Of a stretch of 64,000 nucleotides of DNA, positions 28,499 through 36,726 are shown piece after piece. A model generated the notes under the pieces. It did no database searches. It was not told the DNA's origin and saw only the letters and a program-made list of their open reading frames with translations. How positions within the stretch are numbered: position 1 is the first letter of the stretch; each line of letters opens with the position of its first letter. The position numbers were made by a program, and so were the translations under genes. The DNA comes from Piscinibacter lacus (GTDB lineage Bacteria > Pseudomonadota > Gammaproteobacteria > Burkholderiales > Burkholderiaceae_C): positions 248,001 to 312,000 of the forward strand of contig NZ_JAERRA010000001.1 of NCBI RefSeq assembly GCF_016735685.1. The letters are read 5' to 3'.

Positions 28499-29194
28499 AT
28501 GGCCAGCCCCGCCCCCGACTTCAGCACCATGGTCCCCGGCTTCGACTTCCTGCAGACCCTGATGAAGGGCGCCAGCTCGGCCCTGCCCGGCGTCGGCCAA
28601 TGGGTCGCGCCGACGCTTGATCCGCAGGAGCTGGAAAAGCGCATCGACGAACTGCGCACCGTGCAGTTCTGGCTGGAACAGAACGCGCGCCTGATCGGCA
28701 CGACCATCCAGGCGCTGGAGGTGCAGCGCATGACGCTGACCACCCTCAAGACCATGAATGTGCAGGTGGCCGACCTGCGCGAGGCGCTGCGGATCAAGCC
28801 CCTCACGCCGCCCGCCCCGGCGCCTGCTGCGGCGGCCGAAGCCGCGCCCCCCGCCGAGGAGGCTCCGGCCCCGCCGCGCCTCATCGACCCGACCCAGTGG
28901 TGGTCGGCCCTGACCCAGCAGTTCACCGAGATCGCCACCCAGGCCGTGAAGGATGCGGCGGTCGATCCGGCCAAGCTGATGCAGCAGGGCCTGGACGCCG
29001 CGCAGAGCCTGCAAGCCGGCCTGGCCCCGGTGCGCGAAGCGGCCGAAGCCGCCGTGCGCAGCGCCAGCGCGCGGCCGGCCGCCGACCGCGCCGAGGGCGG
29101 CAGCGACGATGCCGCGCCGCCCGCCAAGCCGGCCCGCAAGGCCGCGGCCAAGCGCAGCCCCGCCGCCAGCGCCAGCCCGACCCGCCGCCGGTGA
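28499..29194 (+). CDS. phaM: PHB granule-associated regulator PhaM
   Basis: 231 residues matching PhaM of Ralstonia/Cupriavidus. That protein activates PHB synthase PhaC, binds DNA and helps partition granules to the nucleoid. The conserved N-terminal domain (GFDFLQTLMKGASS, GQWVAPTLDPQELEKRIDELRTVQFWLEQNARLIGTTIQALEVQRMTLTTLKTMN) is followed by a Pro/Ala linker and the WWSALTQQFTEIATQAVKD helix. The basic C-terminus rich in Lys/Ala/Pro (KPARKAAAKR) resembles the DNA-binding PAKKA-type tail. It implies that the organism makes polyhydroxybutyrate. It overlaps the next start by 4 bp. Confidence 0.87.
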   Translation: MASPAPDFSTMVPGFDFLQTLMKGASSALPGVGQWVAPTLDPQELEKRIDELRTVQFWLEQNARLIGTTIQALEVQRMTLTTLKTMNVQVADLREALRIKPLTPPAPAPAAAAEAAPPAEEAPAPPRLIDPTQWWSALTQQFTEIATQAVKDAAVDPAKLMQQGLDAAQSLQAGLAPVREAAEAAVRSASARPAADRAEGGSDDAAPPAKPARKAAAKRSPAASASPTRRR

Positions 29195-30396
29195 AAGCCG
29201 CCCGTCTGCCACCCGCCGCGCCGGTCTTCGCCGAAGCGCATGCCAGCCACCCCGACGCCTCGATGGCCCTGGGCCTGGCCCTGGCCCAGCTCGAAGCGCA
29301 TGCGCCGGCCGCCCCCACCCTGGGCTGGTGCTACCTGAGCGAGGCCCATGCCGGCCAGGCCGAGGCGCTGCTGGCCGCCCTGGGCCGGCAGTGGCCGGGC
29401 GTGGCCTGGGTCGGCGCGACCGGCCTGGGCGTCTGCGCCGGCGGCGTCGAGTATTTCGAGGAGCCGGCCGTGGTGCTGATGCTCTGCGACCTGCCGCGCG
29501 CGCACTTCCGCGTCTTTTCCGGCCGCCAGCCGCTGCCGCCGGCCGAGCTCTTCCCGGCCCATGTCGCCCAGGTCCATGCCGACCCGGCCACGCCGGACCT
29601 GGACGAGCTGATCGAGGAACTGAGCCAGCGCATGGCCAGCGGCTATGTCTTCGGCGGCCTGGCCTCGGCGCGCAGCCGGGCACTGAGCTTTGCCGACGGC
29701 GTCTGCGTCGGCGGCCTGTCGGGCGTGGCCTTCGACGCCGAGATCGCCCTGGTCTCGCGCGTCAGCCAGGGTTGCCAGCCGATCGGGCCGGCCCACCGCA
29801 TCGACGCGGCCGAGAAGCAGATCGTCCAGCGCCTGGACGGCGAACCCGCCTTCGACGTGCTGCTGCGCGAGCTGGGCCTGAGCGAGGACCGCCCGCGCGA
29901 GATGCTGGTCGAGCTGCGCCAGACCCTGGTGGCCCTGGGTGAGGCCGAAGGCGGCCCGCGCCGCGGCGGCAGCTTCGGGCCCGAGGAGCGGGTGCGCCAC
30001 CTGATCGGCCTGGACCCGGGGCGGCGCGCGATCGCGGTGGCCGAGGCCGTCGAGCACGGCCAGACGCTGAGCTTCTGCCGCCGCAACACCGAGGCGGCGC
30101 GGCGCGACCTGCTGCGCATCGGCGCCGAGATCCGCAGCACGCTGGAGCCCGAGGAGCTGCCGCTCGACGGCTCGGCCCCGGTGGGCGGGCGGCGCATGCT
30201 GGCCGCGCTCTATGCAAGCTGCACCGGCCGCGGCGGCCCGCACTTCGGCGCGCCCTCGGCCGAGCTGGAGCTGCTGCGCCACGCCCTGGGCGGCCAGGCC
30301 CTGCCGCTGGCCGGCTTCTTCGCGGCCGGCGAGATCGGCCACCACCGCCTCTACGGCTACACCGGCGTGCTGACGGTGTTCACGGCGCCCGCCTGA
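29191..30396 (+). CDS. FIST-domain signal protein
   Basis: 401 residues. A GTG at 29191 overlaps the phaM stop (GTGA) and yields the expected N-terminus VKAARLPPAAPVFAEAHASHP. The FIST N domain (about 30-210: LGWCYLSEAHAGQAEALLAALG, VGATGLGVCAGGVEYFEEPAVVLML, GYVFGGLAS) is followed by the FIST C domain (about 225-400: VRHLIGLDPGRRAIAVAEAVEHGQTLSFCRRN, CTGRG). It ends FFAAGEIGHHRLYGYTGVLTVF, which matches the family ending. FIST domains are thought to sense small molecules such as amino acids. Coupling to phaM is notable but its meaning is open. Confidence 0.85.
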   Translation: MKAARLPPAAPVFAEAHASHPDASMALGLALAQLEAHAPAAPTLGWCYLSEAHAGQAEALLAALGRQWPGVAWVGATGLGVCAGGVEYFEEPAVVLMLCDLPRAHFRVFSGRQPLPPAELFPAHVAQVHADPATPDLDELIEELSQRMASGYVFGGLASARSRALSFADGVCVGGLSGVAFDAEIALVSRVSQGCQPIGPAHRIDAAEKQIVQRLDGEPAFDVLLRELGLSEDRPREMLVELRQTLVALGEAEGGPRRGGSFGPEERVRHLIGLDPGRRAIAVAEAVEHGQTLSFCRRNTEAARRDLLRIGAEIRSTLEPEELPLDGSAPVGGRRMLAALYASCTGRGGPHFGAPSAELELLRHALGGQALPLAGFFAAGEIGHHRLYGYTGVLTVFTAPA

Positions 30397-30489
30397 GGCC
30401 GGCGCACGGCCAAGGCTTCGCACGTAAGCTCGGGACTCCGGCCGCCCGCCTTCCGGCGCGGCCGCATCCTTTTTCCGCGAGCGATCCGC

Positions 30490-32034
30490 ATGAATGCGCC
30501 CCTCTCCGCCGCGCGGCTGCAGGCCGATCCGGCCGCCCGGCCCGACCCGGAACAACTGCCGCCCGGCCTGGACCGCGCCGGCCGCCAGGTCCAGTTGCTG
30601 GCCCGGCTCCAGCCCCTGCTGCCGGCCCACGCCCTGCTCTGGCAGGCCGAGGACACGACGCCCTACGAGTGCGACGGCCTGACCGCCTACCGCGAGCAGC
30701 CGCTGGCCGTCGCCCTGCCCGAGACCGAAGCCCAGGTGGCCGCCGTGCTCAAGGCCTGCCACGGCCTGGGCGTGCCGGTGGTCGCGCGCGGCGCCGGCAC
30801 CGGCCTGTCGGGCGGGGCCATGCCGCACCGCCACGGCCTGGTGCTGTCGCTGGCCAAGTTCAACCGCATCCTCAAGGTGGACCCGCTGGCCCGCACGGCG
30901 CTCGTGCAGAGCGGCGTGCGCAACCTGGCGATCAGCGAGGCGGCCGCGCCCCACGGCCTGTACTACGCGCCGGACCCAAGCAGCCAGATCGCCTGCACCA
31001 TCGGCGGCAATGTGGCCGAGAACTCCGGCGGCGTGCACTGCCTGAAGTACGGCCTGACCGTGCACAACGTCCTGAAGGTGCGCGGCTACACGGTCGAGGG
31101 CGAGCCCTTCAGCCTGGGCGGCGAGGCGCTCGACGCGCCCGGCCTGGACCTGCTGGCCGCCTACATCGGCAGCGAGGGCATGCTGGGCGTGACGGTGGAA
31201 GTGACCGTCAAGCTGGTGCCCAAGCCGCAACTGGCGCGCTGCATCATGGCCGGCTTCCCGGACGTGCAGTCGGCCGGCCAGGCGGTGGCCGCGGTGATCG
31301 GCGCGGGCATCATCCCGGCCGGCCTGGAAATGATGGACAAGCCCATGACCGCCGCGGTCGAGGACTTCGTCCACGCCGGCTACGACCTGGACGCCGCCGC
31401 CATCCTGCTGTGCGAGAGCGACGGCACGCCCGAGGAAGTCGAGGAAGAGATCGGCCGCATGAGCGAGGTGCTGCGCAGCGCCGGCGCCAACCGCATCGAG
31501 GTGAGCCAGGACGAGGCCCAGCGCCTGCGCTTCTGGAGCGGCCGCAAGAACGCCTTCCCGGCCAGCGGGCGCATCAGCCCGGACTACATGTGCATGGACT
31601 CGACCATCCCGCGCAAGCGCCTGGCTGACATCCTGACCGCCATCGCCGAGATGGAGGGCAAGCACGGCCTGCGCTGCCTGAACGTCTTCCACGCCGGCGA
31701 CGGCAACCTGCATCCGCTCATCCTCTTCGACGCCAACGACCCCGACCAGCTCCACCGGGCCGAGGCCTTCGGCGCCGACATCCTGGAGCGCAGCGTCGAG
31801 ATGGGTGGCACGGTCACCGGCGAGCACGGCGTGGGCATCGAGAAACTCAATTCCATGTGCGTGCAGTTCAGCCCCGAGGAACGCACGCAGATGCTCGCCT
31901 TCAAGGCCGCCTTCGACCCGCTGGGCCTGCTCAACCCCGGCAAGCTCATTCCCAGCCACGCCCGCTGCGCCGAGTACGGAAAGATGCACGTCAAGCGCGG
32001 CCTGCTGCCCTTCCCCGAGCTGCCGCGCTTCTGA
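30490..32034 (+). CDS. glcD: glycolate oxidase, FAD-linked subunit GlcD
   Basis: 514 residues of the FAD-linked oxidase (VAO/PCMH) fold. The FAD-binding domain has PVVARGAGTGLSGGAMPH, PDPSSQIACTIGGNVAENSGGVHCLKYG and YIGSEGMLGVTVEVTVKL. The C-terminal cap has FHAGDGNLHPLILFD, with the metal/flavin-site histidines, and GEHGVGIEKLN. With GlcE and GlcF it oxidises glycolate to glyoxylate and passes electrons to the quinone pool. It is the first gene of glcD-glcE-lrgA-lrgB-glcF; glcE starts 36 bp after it. Confidence 0.95.
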   Translation: MNAPLSAARLQADPAARPDPEQLPPGLDRAGRQVQLLARLQPLLPAHALLWQAEDTTPYECDGLTAYREQPLAVALPETEAQVAAVLKACHGLGVPVVARGAGTGLSGGAMPHRHGLVLSLAKFNRILKVDPLARTALVQSGVRNLAISEAAAPHGLYYAPDPSSQIACTIGGNVAENSGGVHCLKYGLTVHNVLKVRGYTVEGEPFSLGGEALDAPGLDLLAAYIGSEGMLGVTVEVTVKLVPKPQLARCIMAGFPDVQSAGQAVAAVIGAGIIPAGLEMMDKPMTAAVEDFVHAGYDLDAAAILLCESDGTPEEVEEEIGRMSEVLRSAGANRIEVSQDEAQRLRFWSGRKNAFPASGRISPDYMCMDSTIPRKRLADILTAIAEMEGKHGLRCLNVFHAGDGNLHPLILFDANDPDQLHRAEAFGADILERSVEMGGTVTGEHGVGIEKLNSMCVQFSPEERTQMLAFKAAFDPLGLLNPGKLIPSHARCAEYGKMHVKRGLLPFPELPRF

Positions 32035-32069
32035 GCCGCCGCATCGCCGCCTGCGCCCCCACCCTGCCC

Positions 32070-33209
32070 ATGCTTCCCGAGTCCACCCCTGAACTGCAGG
32101 CGCTGATCGAGCGCATCCGCGCGGCCGGCGCCGCCGGCACGCCGCTGGCCATCACCGGCCACGGCAGCAAGGCCTTCCTGGGCGGTGCGCCGCACGGCGA
32201 GCCGCTCTCCACCCTGGCCCTGCGCGGCATCAGCAGCTACGAGCCGACCGAGCTGGTCGTCACCGCCCGCGCCGGCACGCCGCTGGCCGAGCTGGAAGCC
32301 GCGCTCGCCGAGCAGGGCCAGTGCCTGCCCTTCGAGCCGCCGCGCCTGCCCGGCGCCGACGGCCAGCCGGCCGGCACGGTCGGCGGCATGGTGGCCGCCG
32401 GCCTGGCCGGGCCGGCGCGCGGCGTGGTCGGCAGCGTGCGCGATTACGTGCTCGGCGCCACCGTGGTCAACGGCCGCGGCGAGCTGCTGAGCTTCGGCGG
32501 CCAGGTGATGAAGAACGTCGCCGGCTACGACCTGGCCCGGCTGCTCGCCGGCTCGATGGGCGAGCTGGGCCTGATCGCCGAGGTTTCGCTCAAGGTGCTG
32601 CCGCGGCCGCCGGCCACCGCCACCCTGCACTTCCGCTGCGACGAGGCCAGCGCCCTCGAACGCCTGAACCGCTGGGCCGGCCGGCCGCTGCCGCTGAATG
32701 CCAGCGCCTGGTGGGCCGGCAGCCTGCTGCTGCGCCTGTCGGGCGCGCAGGCGGCGGTGGCCTCGGCCAGCCGCACGCTGGCCGCCGAGGCCGGCGGCGA
32801 GCCCGTCGACCCGGGCCAGGCCGGGCCCTTCTGGGACGGCCTGCGCGACCAGCGCGACACCTTCTTCGACCATGCCGACGAAGCCCTGCGCCAGGGTCGC
32901 GGGGCGCTCTGGCGCCTGAGCCTGCCGGCGACGGCCGCGCCCGTCACCGGGCTGGAGGGCGAGCAGCTCATCGAATGGGGCGGGGCGCAGCGCTGGTGGA
33001 TCACCGCCGCCGCGCCGGCCACCGTGCGGGCGGCGGCCAGCCGGCTGGGCGGCCATGCGCAGCTCTGGCGCAGCGCCGATCCGGCCCTGCGCGCCGAGGC
33101 CGGCCTCGGCCCGCTGGACCCGGTGCTCGCGCGGCTGAACCGCCAGGTCAAGGCCTCCTTCGACCCGGCCGGCGTGCTGAGCCCGGGCCGGCTGATCGCC
33201 GCGGCATGA
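32070..33209 (+). CDS. glcE: glycolate oxidase, FAD-binding subunit GlcE
   Basis: 379 residues. The FAD-binding half shows ITGHGSKAFLGGAPHGEPLST, the EPTELVVTARAGTPLAELEAALAEQGQCLPFEPP signature of GlcE and GGQVMKNVAGYDLARLLAGSMGELGLIAEVSLKVLP. A shorter cap follows and the tail FDPAGVLSPGRLI is shared with GlcD-like proteins. It lacks the catalytic GDGN histidine loop of GlcD, as usual for GlcE. The ATG lies 36 bp after glcD, and the stop overlaps the start of the lrgA-like gene (ATGA), so translation is coupled. Confidence 0.94.
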   Translation: MLPESTPELQALIERIRAAGAAGTPLAITGHGSKAFLGGAPHGEPLSTLALRGISSYEPTELVVTARAGTPLAELEAALAEQGQCLPFEPPRLPGADGQPAGTVGGMVAAGLAGPARGVVGSVRDYVLGATVVNGRGELLSFGGQVMKNVAGYDLARLLAGSMGELGLIAEVSLKVLPRPPATATLHFRCDEASALERLNRWAGRPLPLNASAWWAGSLLLRLSGAQAAVASASRTLAAEAGGEPVDPGQAGPFWDGLRDQRDTFFDHADEALRQGRGALWRLSLPATAAPVTGLEGEQLIEWGGAQRWWITAAAPATVRAAASRLGGHAQLWRSADPALRAEAGLGPLDPVLARLNRQVKASFDPAGVLSPGRLIAAA

Positions 33210-33592
33210 GCGCGCTGCGCGGCCTGGCGCTGCTGCTGCTCCTGCAAGCGGCCGGCGAGGCCCTGGTGCAGCTCGCCGGCCTGAGCCTGCCCGGCCCGGT
33301 GCTGGGCCTGCTCCTGCTGCTGCTGGCGCTGCGGATCGAGGCGCTGCGGGCGCCGGTCGCGGCCATCGCGCAACTGCTGCTCGGCCACCTCTCGCTGCTC
33401 TTCGTGCCGGTCGGCGTCGGCGTGATCACGCACCTGGAGCTGCTCGACCGCCATGGCCTGAAGCTGCTGGCGGTGATCCTGGTCTCAACCCTGCTTGGCC
33501 TGGCCGCCACCGCCGCGCTGCTGCGCGCCCTGCTGCCGGCCGGCGAGCGCGATGCCGAGGAGGCCGCGCCGGCCGGCCCCGGCGCCGGCTGA
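33206..33592 (+). CDS. CidA/LrgA-family membrane protein inside the glycolate operon
   Basis: 128 residues with four predicted membrane segments. LLLLLQAAGEALVQLAGLSLPGPVLGLLLLLLAL carries the family's LPGPVLG motif, and LLGHLSLLFVPVGVGVITHLELL is the second signature. Family members were named holin-like, but bacterial LrgAB/PftAB carry pyruvate and the plant LrgAB fusion PLGG1 carries glycolate and glycerate (established knowledge). Its position between glcE and the LrgB-like gene, with an ATGA overlap to glcE, points to the small subunit of a glycolate carrier (inference). Confidence 0.85.
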   Translation: MSALRGLALLLLLQAAGEALVQLAGLSLPGPVLGLLLLLLALRIEALRAPVAAIAQLLLGHLSLLFVPVGVGVITHLELLDRHGLKLLAVILVSTLLGLAATAALLRALLPAGERDAEEAAPAGPGAG

Positions 33593-33599
33593 GCCCGCC

Positions 33600-34364
33600 A
33601 TGGCCGATTTCGTCCAGCTCTGGGTCTACCTGGCGTCGACCCCGCTCTTCGGCCTGACGGCGACGCTGCTGGCCTATGTGGCCGCGCAGGCCCTCTACGA
33701 ACGCAGCGGCCAGGCGCCCTGGGCCAACCCGGTGCTGCTGTCGGTGCTGCTGATCGGCGGCGTGCTGCTGGCCACCGGCACGCCCTACCCCGGCTACTTC
33801 TCGGGCGCGCAGTTCGTCCACGTGCTGCTCGGCCCGGCGGTGGTGGCCCTGGGCTGGCCGCTGTGGCTGCGCCGCGCCGAGCTGCGCCGCCGCGGCCCCG
33901 CCCTGCTGCTGGCCGCCCTGGGCGGCGGCACGGTGGCGGCGGGCAGCGCGGTGGCGATGGGCGCCGCGCTCGGCCTGCCGGCGGAGATCCTGGCCTCGCT
34001 GGCGCCCAAGTCGGTGACCGCGCCGGTGGCCATGGGCCTGGCCGGCAGCCTGGGCGGCATCCCGGCGGTGGCGGCGCTGATCGCCGTGGTCACCGGCATG
34101 GTCGGCGCGCTGCTGGCCACGCCGCTCTTCCAGGCCATGGGCCTGCGCGCGACGCCGGGCCAGCACGGCCGCTGGGCCGTGCGCGGTTTCGCGATCGGCA
34201 CCGCCGCGCACGGCCTGGGCACGGCGCGCGCGCTGCAAGTCCATCCCGAGGCCGGCGCCTATGCCGGCGTCGCCCTCGGCATGCAGGTGCTGCTGGCCGC
34301 CCTGCTGATGCCGCTGCTGCTGCCCTGGGGGCTGCCCGCGCTGCAGCGCCTGCTCGGCCCCTGA
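33600..34364 (+). CDS. LrgB/CidB-family membrane protein inside the glycolate operon
   Basis: 254 residues, about seven membrane segments. Family signatures are YPGYFSGAQFVHVLLGPAVVALGWPLW, SLAPKSVTAPVAMGLAGSLGGIPAVAALIAVVTGMVGA and RGFAIGTAAHGLGTARALQ. It starts 8 bp after the LrgA-like stop. LrgA and LrgB form one complex, and their fused plant counterpart exports glycolate from chloroplasts. With glcF immediately downstream (37 bp) the pair is best read as the glycolate permease of the operon, taking the place of GlcA/LldP, which is absent here. Direction of transport is not determined. Confidence 0.87.
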   Translation: MADFVQLWVYLASTPLFGLTATLLAYVAAQALYERSGQAPWANPVLLSVLLIGGVLLATGTPYPGYFSGAQFVHVLLGPAVVALGWPLWLRRAELRRRGPALLLAALGGGTVAAGSAVAMGAALGLPAEILASLAPKSVTAPVAMGLAGSLGGIPAVAALIAVVTGMVGALLATPLFQAMGLRATPGQHGRWAVRGFAIGTAAHGLGTARALQVHPEAGAYAGVALGMQVLLAALLMPLLLPWGLPALQRLLGP

Positions 34365-34400
34365 GCGCGGCGCCTCCCCCGAATCTTCGACACTCGCCCC

Positions 34401-35672
34401 ATGCAAACGAATCTCGCCCCGGCCCACCAGGGCACGGCCGACGGCCAGGCCGCCGAGGCCATCCTGCGCAAGTGCGTGCACTGCGGCTTCTGCACCGCGA
34501 CCTGCCCGACCTACCAGTTGCTGGGCGACGAGCTGGACGGCCCGCGCGGCCGCATCTACCTGATCAAGCAGGTGCTGGAAGGCCACACCCCGACCCGCAA
34601 GACCCAGCAGCACCTGGACCGCTGCCTGACCTGCCGCAACTGCGAGACCACCTGCCCGAGCGGCGTGAACTACGGCGAGCTGGTCGAGATCGGCCGCCGC
34701 GTGGTCGATGCCCAGGTCGAGCGGCCGGCCGCCGAACGCGCCGCGCGCTGGGCGCTGAAGGAAGGCCTGACCTCGCCGCTCTTCGGCCCCGCGATGAAGC
34801 TGGGCCAGATGCTGCGGCCCCTGGTGCCCGCCGCCCTCAAGGACAAGGTGCCGGCCGCCGCCGGCCCGCGCGCGCGGCAGTGGCCGCAGCGCAGCCATGC
34901 GCGCAAGGTGCTGATGCCGCTGGGCTGCGTGCAGCCGGCGATGGCGCCCAACATCGACAGCGCGACCGCCCGGGTGCTGGATGCCTGCGGCATCCAGGCC
35001 CTAGTCAGCAACGAGGGCGGCTGCTGCGGCGCCATCCGCGCCCACCTGGGCGATCAGGCCGGCGGCCTGGCCGATGTGCGCCGCAATGTGGACGCCTGGT
35101 GGCCGCTGGTCGAGCGCGGCGAGGTCGAGGCCATCGTCGTCAATGCCTCGGGCTGCGGCGCCATGGTCAAGGACTACGGCCACCTGCTGGCCGGCGACCC
35201 GGCCTATGCCGGGCGCGCGGCCCAGGTGGCGGCGCTGACCCGCGACCCGTCCGAGCTGCTGGCCGATCTGGTGCCGGCGCTGCAGCCGCTGCTGAACCCG
35301 GCGCGGCCGGCAGGCAGCCCGGCGCGCGGCCCGGCCCGGCCGCGCCTGGCCTATCACCCGCCCTGCACCCTGCAACATGCGCAGAAGCTGCGCGGCGGCG
35401 TGGAGGCCGGGCTGCGCGCCCTGGGCTTCGAGGTCGAGGTCGCGCGCACCGAAAGCCATCTCTGCTGCGGCTCGGCCGGCACCTATTCCGTGCTGCAGCC
35501 CGAACTGGCCAAGCAGCTTCGCGACCGCAAGCTCGACGCCCTGGCGCCGATCGCCCCGCAGGCCATCGTCTCGGCCAACATCGGCTGCATCCAGCACCTG
35601 CAGAGCGGCACGGCCACGCCGGTGCGGCACTGGATCGAGCTGGTCGACGAGGCCATCGCCGGCGCCCGCTGA
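34401..35672 (+). CDS. glcF: glycolate oxidase, iron-sulfur subunit GlcF
   Basis: 423 residues. Two [4Fe-4S] ferredoxin motifs, CVHCGFCTATCP (about 31-42) and CLTCRNCETTCP (about 79-90), precede two CCG domains: GCVQPAMAPNIDSATARVLDACGI, NEGGCCGAIRAHLG, then YHPPCTLQHAQK, ESHLCCGSAGTYS and SANIGCIQHLQSGT. It takes electrons from GlcD/GlcE to membrane quinone. It is the last gene of the operon, separated from the other two subunits by the lrgAB-like pair, which ties that pair to glycolate metabolism. Confidence 0.95.
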   Translation: MQTNLAPAHQGTADGQAAEAILRKCVHCGFCTATCPTYQLLGDELDGPRGRIYLIKQVLEGHTPTRKTQQHLDRCLTCRNCETTCPSGVNYGELVEIGRRVVDAQVERPAAERAARWALKEGLTSPLFGPAMKLGQMLRPLVPAALKDKVPAAAGPRARQWPQRSHARKVLMPLGCVQPAMAPNIDSATARVLDACGIQALVSNEGGCCGAIRAHLGDQAGGLADVRRNVDAWWPLVERGEVEAIVVNASGCGAMVKDYGHLLAGDPAYAGRAAQVAALTRDPSELLADLVPALQPLLNPARPAGSPARGPARPRLAYHPPCTLQHAQKLRGGVEAGLRALGFEVEVARTESHLCCGSAGTYSVLQPELAKQLRDRKLDALAPIAPQAIVSANIGCIQHLQSGTATPVRHWIELVDEAIAGAR

Positions 35673-35682
35673 GGGGCTCGCC

Positions 35683-36567
35683 TCAAGGCGCGGCGTCTAG
35701 CAGACGCCGCAGCAGCGGATGATGCTGGCCGCGGCGCGAGTGGATGGCGTGGATCTCCTCGACCAGGCCCTCGCAGCGGCCCAGGCGGCGCAGCGCACGG
35801 CCGAAGGGTGGGCTCAAGCCCTCGTCGCCGAGCTGCGCGACCGGGAACACGCCCAGGCCTTGCATGCCGAAGACGGCCATGAGCGCGCTGTCCTCGAATT
35901 CGCCGACCCGCCGGGGCCGCAGGCCCTGGGCCTCGAACCAGCGGTCCAGCCGCGCGCGCAGCGGCGAATGGCCGGTCGGCAGCAGCACCGGCAGCTGCTC
36001 CAGGCACTGCGGAAAGGCGGCGCGCTCGGCCGCCTTCACCAGGGCGGGCGGCCCGACCCAGTCGACCGGCGCCGCCCACAGGCGCTGGCTGCTTAGGCGC
36101 AGGCTGGGATTGGCCGGGGCCGGCTGGCCGGCCAGCACCACGTCCAGCTGATGCAGGGCGAGCTCGCCGAGCAGGGCCTCGAACTCGCCTTCGTGGCACA
36201 GCAGGCGCAGGGCCGGCGTGTCCAGCCCCGGCGCCAGCAGCTGGTGCGCAGCCAGCTTGGAGAGGCCGTCGGACAGGCCCACGGCAAAGCGCAGGGCCGG
36301 CGCCGTGGCCGCCGCGCGCACGGCCTGCGGCAGGTCCTGCCCGAGCTGGAAGATGGCCTCGGCCCGGGTGAAGGCCTCCTGGCCGGCCTCGCTCAGCACC
36401 AGGCCGCGGCCGGCCGGCTTGAACAGCGGATGGCCGAGGTCCTGCTCCAGCGCGCGGACCTGGGCGCTGACGGTCTGCACCGCCACGCCCAGGCGCGCGG
36501 CGGCCCGGCTGAGGCCGCCTTCCTTGGCGACGACCCAGAAGTAGTGCAGGTGGCGGTAGTTCAGCAT
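35683..36567 (-). CDS. NhaR-like LysR-family transcriptional regulator
   Basis: 294 residues. An N-terminal winged helix (MLNYRHLHYFWVVAKEGGLSRAAARLGVAVQTVSAQVRALEQDLG) has the LNY-HL-YFW start characteristic of NhaR, the Na+/H+-responsive activator. A LysR substrate domain follows (LRFAVGLSDGLSKLAAHQLL, VFGMQGLGVFPV). Start at 36567 gives the conserved N-terminus. It diverges from the TerC-like gene with 159 bp between starts and is likely to regulate it, itself, or both (inference from the usual LysR layout). It converges on glcF with 10 bp between stops. Confidence 0.85.
   Translation of the reverse strand: MLNYRHLHYFWVVAKEGGLSRAAARLGVAVQTVSAQVRALEQDLGHPLFKPAGRGLVLSEAGQEAFTRAEAIFQLGQDLPQAVRAAATAPALRFAVGLSDGLSKLAAHQLLAPGLDTPALRLLCHEGEFEALLGELALHQLDVVLAGQPAPANPSLRLSSQRLWAAPVDWVGPPALVKAAERAAFPQCLEQLPVLLPTGHSPLRARLDRWFEAQGLRPRRVGEFEDSALMAVFGMQGLGVFPVAQLGDEGLSPPFGRALRRLGRCEGLVEEIHAIHSRRGQHHPLLRRLLDAAP
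35690..35710. terminator. hairpin at the glcF / regulator convergence
   Basis: A 9-bp perfect stem (35690-35698 / 35702-35710) with a 3-nt loop, 18 bp past the glcF stop and inside the last codons of the regulator. No U-run; weak evidence for termination of glcF. Confidence 0.4.
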
Positions 36568-36726
36568 CGGGCAGCTCCAGGCGCGGGGTTCGGAAAAAAC
36601 TGAAGAACCTTTCCGTTGGCGCTGATTTTTCATCATGCCGGCCACGGCCATGATCCGCCCCGTCGCGCCGCGCCCCGCCGTCCATCCCGGGCGGTCCCGG
36701 ACCGGCGAGCCTCCTGAACCCACCCC

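Noticed and set aside
26977..31989. A 1670-codon open frame on the minus strand
   Set aside because: It runs antisense to the retropepsin, phaM, FIST and glcD genes, which all have family motifs. It has no domain order and no ribosome site. It is open only because stop codons are rare at this GC.
36568..36726. A manganese (yybP-ykoY) riboswitch ahead of the TerC-like gene
   Set aside because: The family often has one, but the conserved blocks of that riboswitch are not present and the gap is short.
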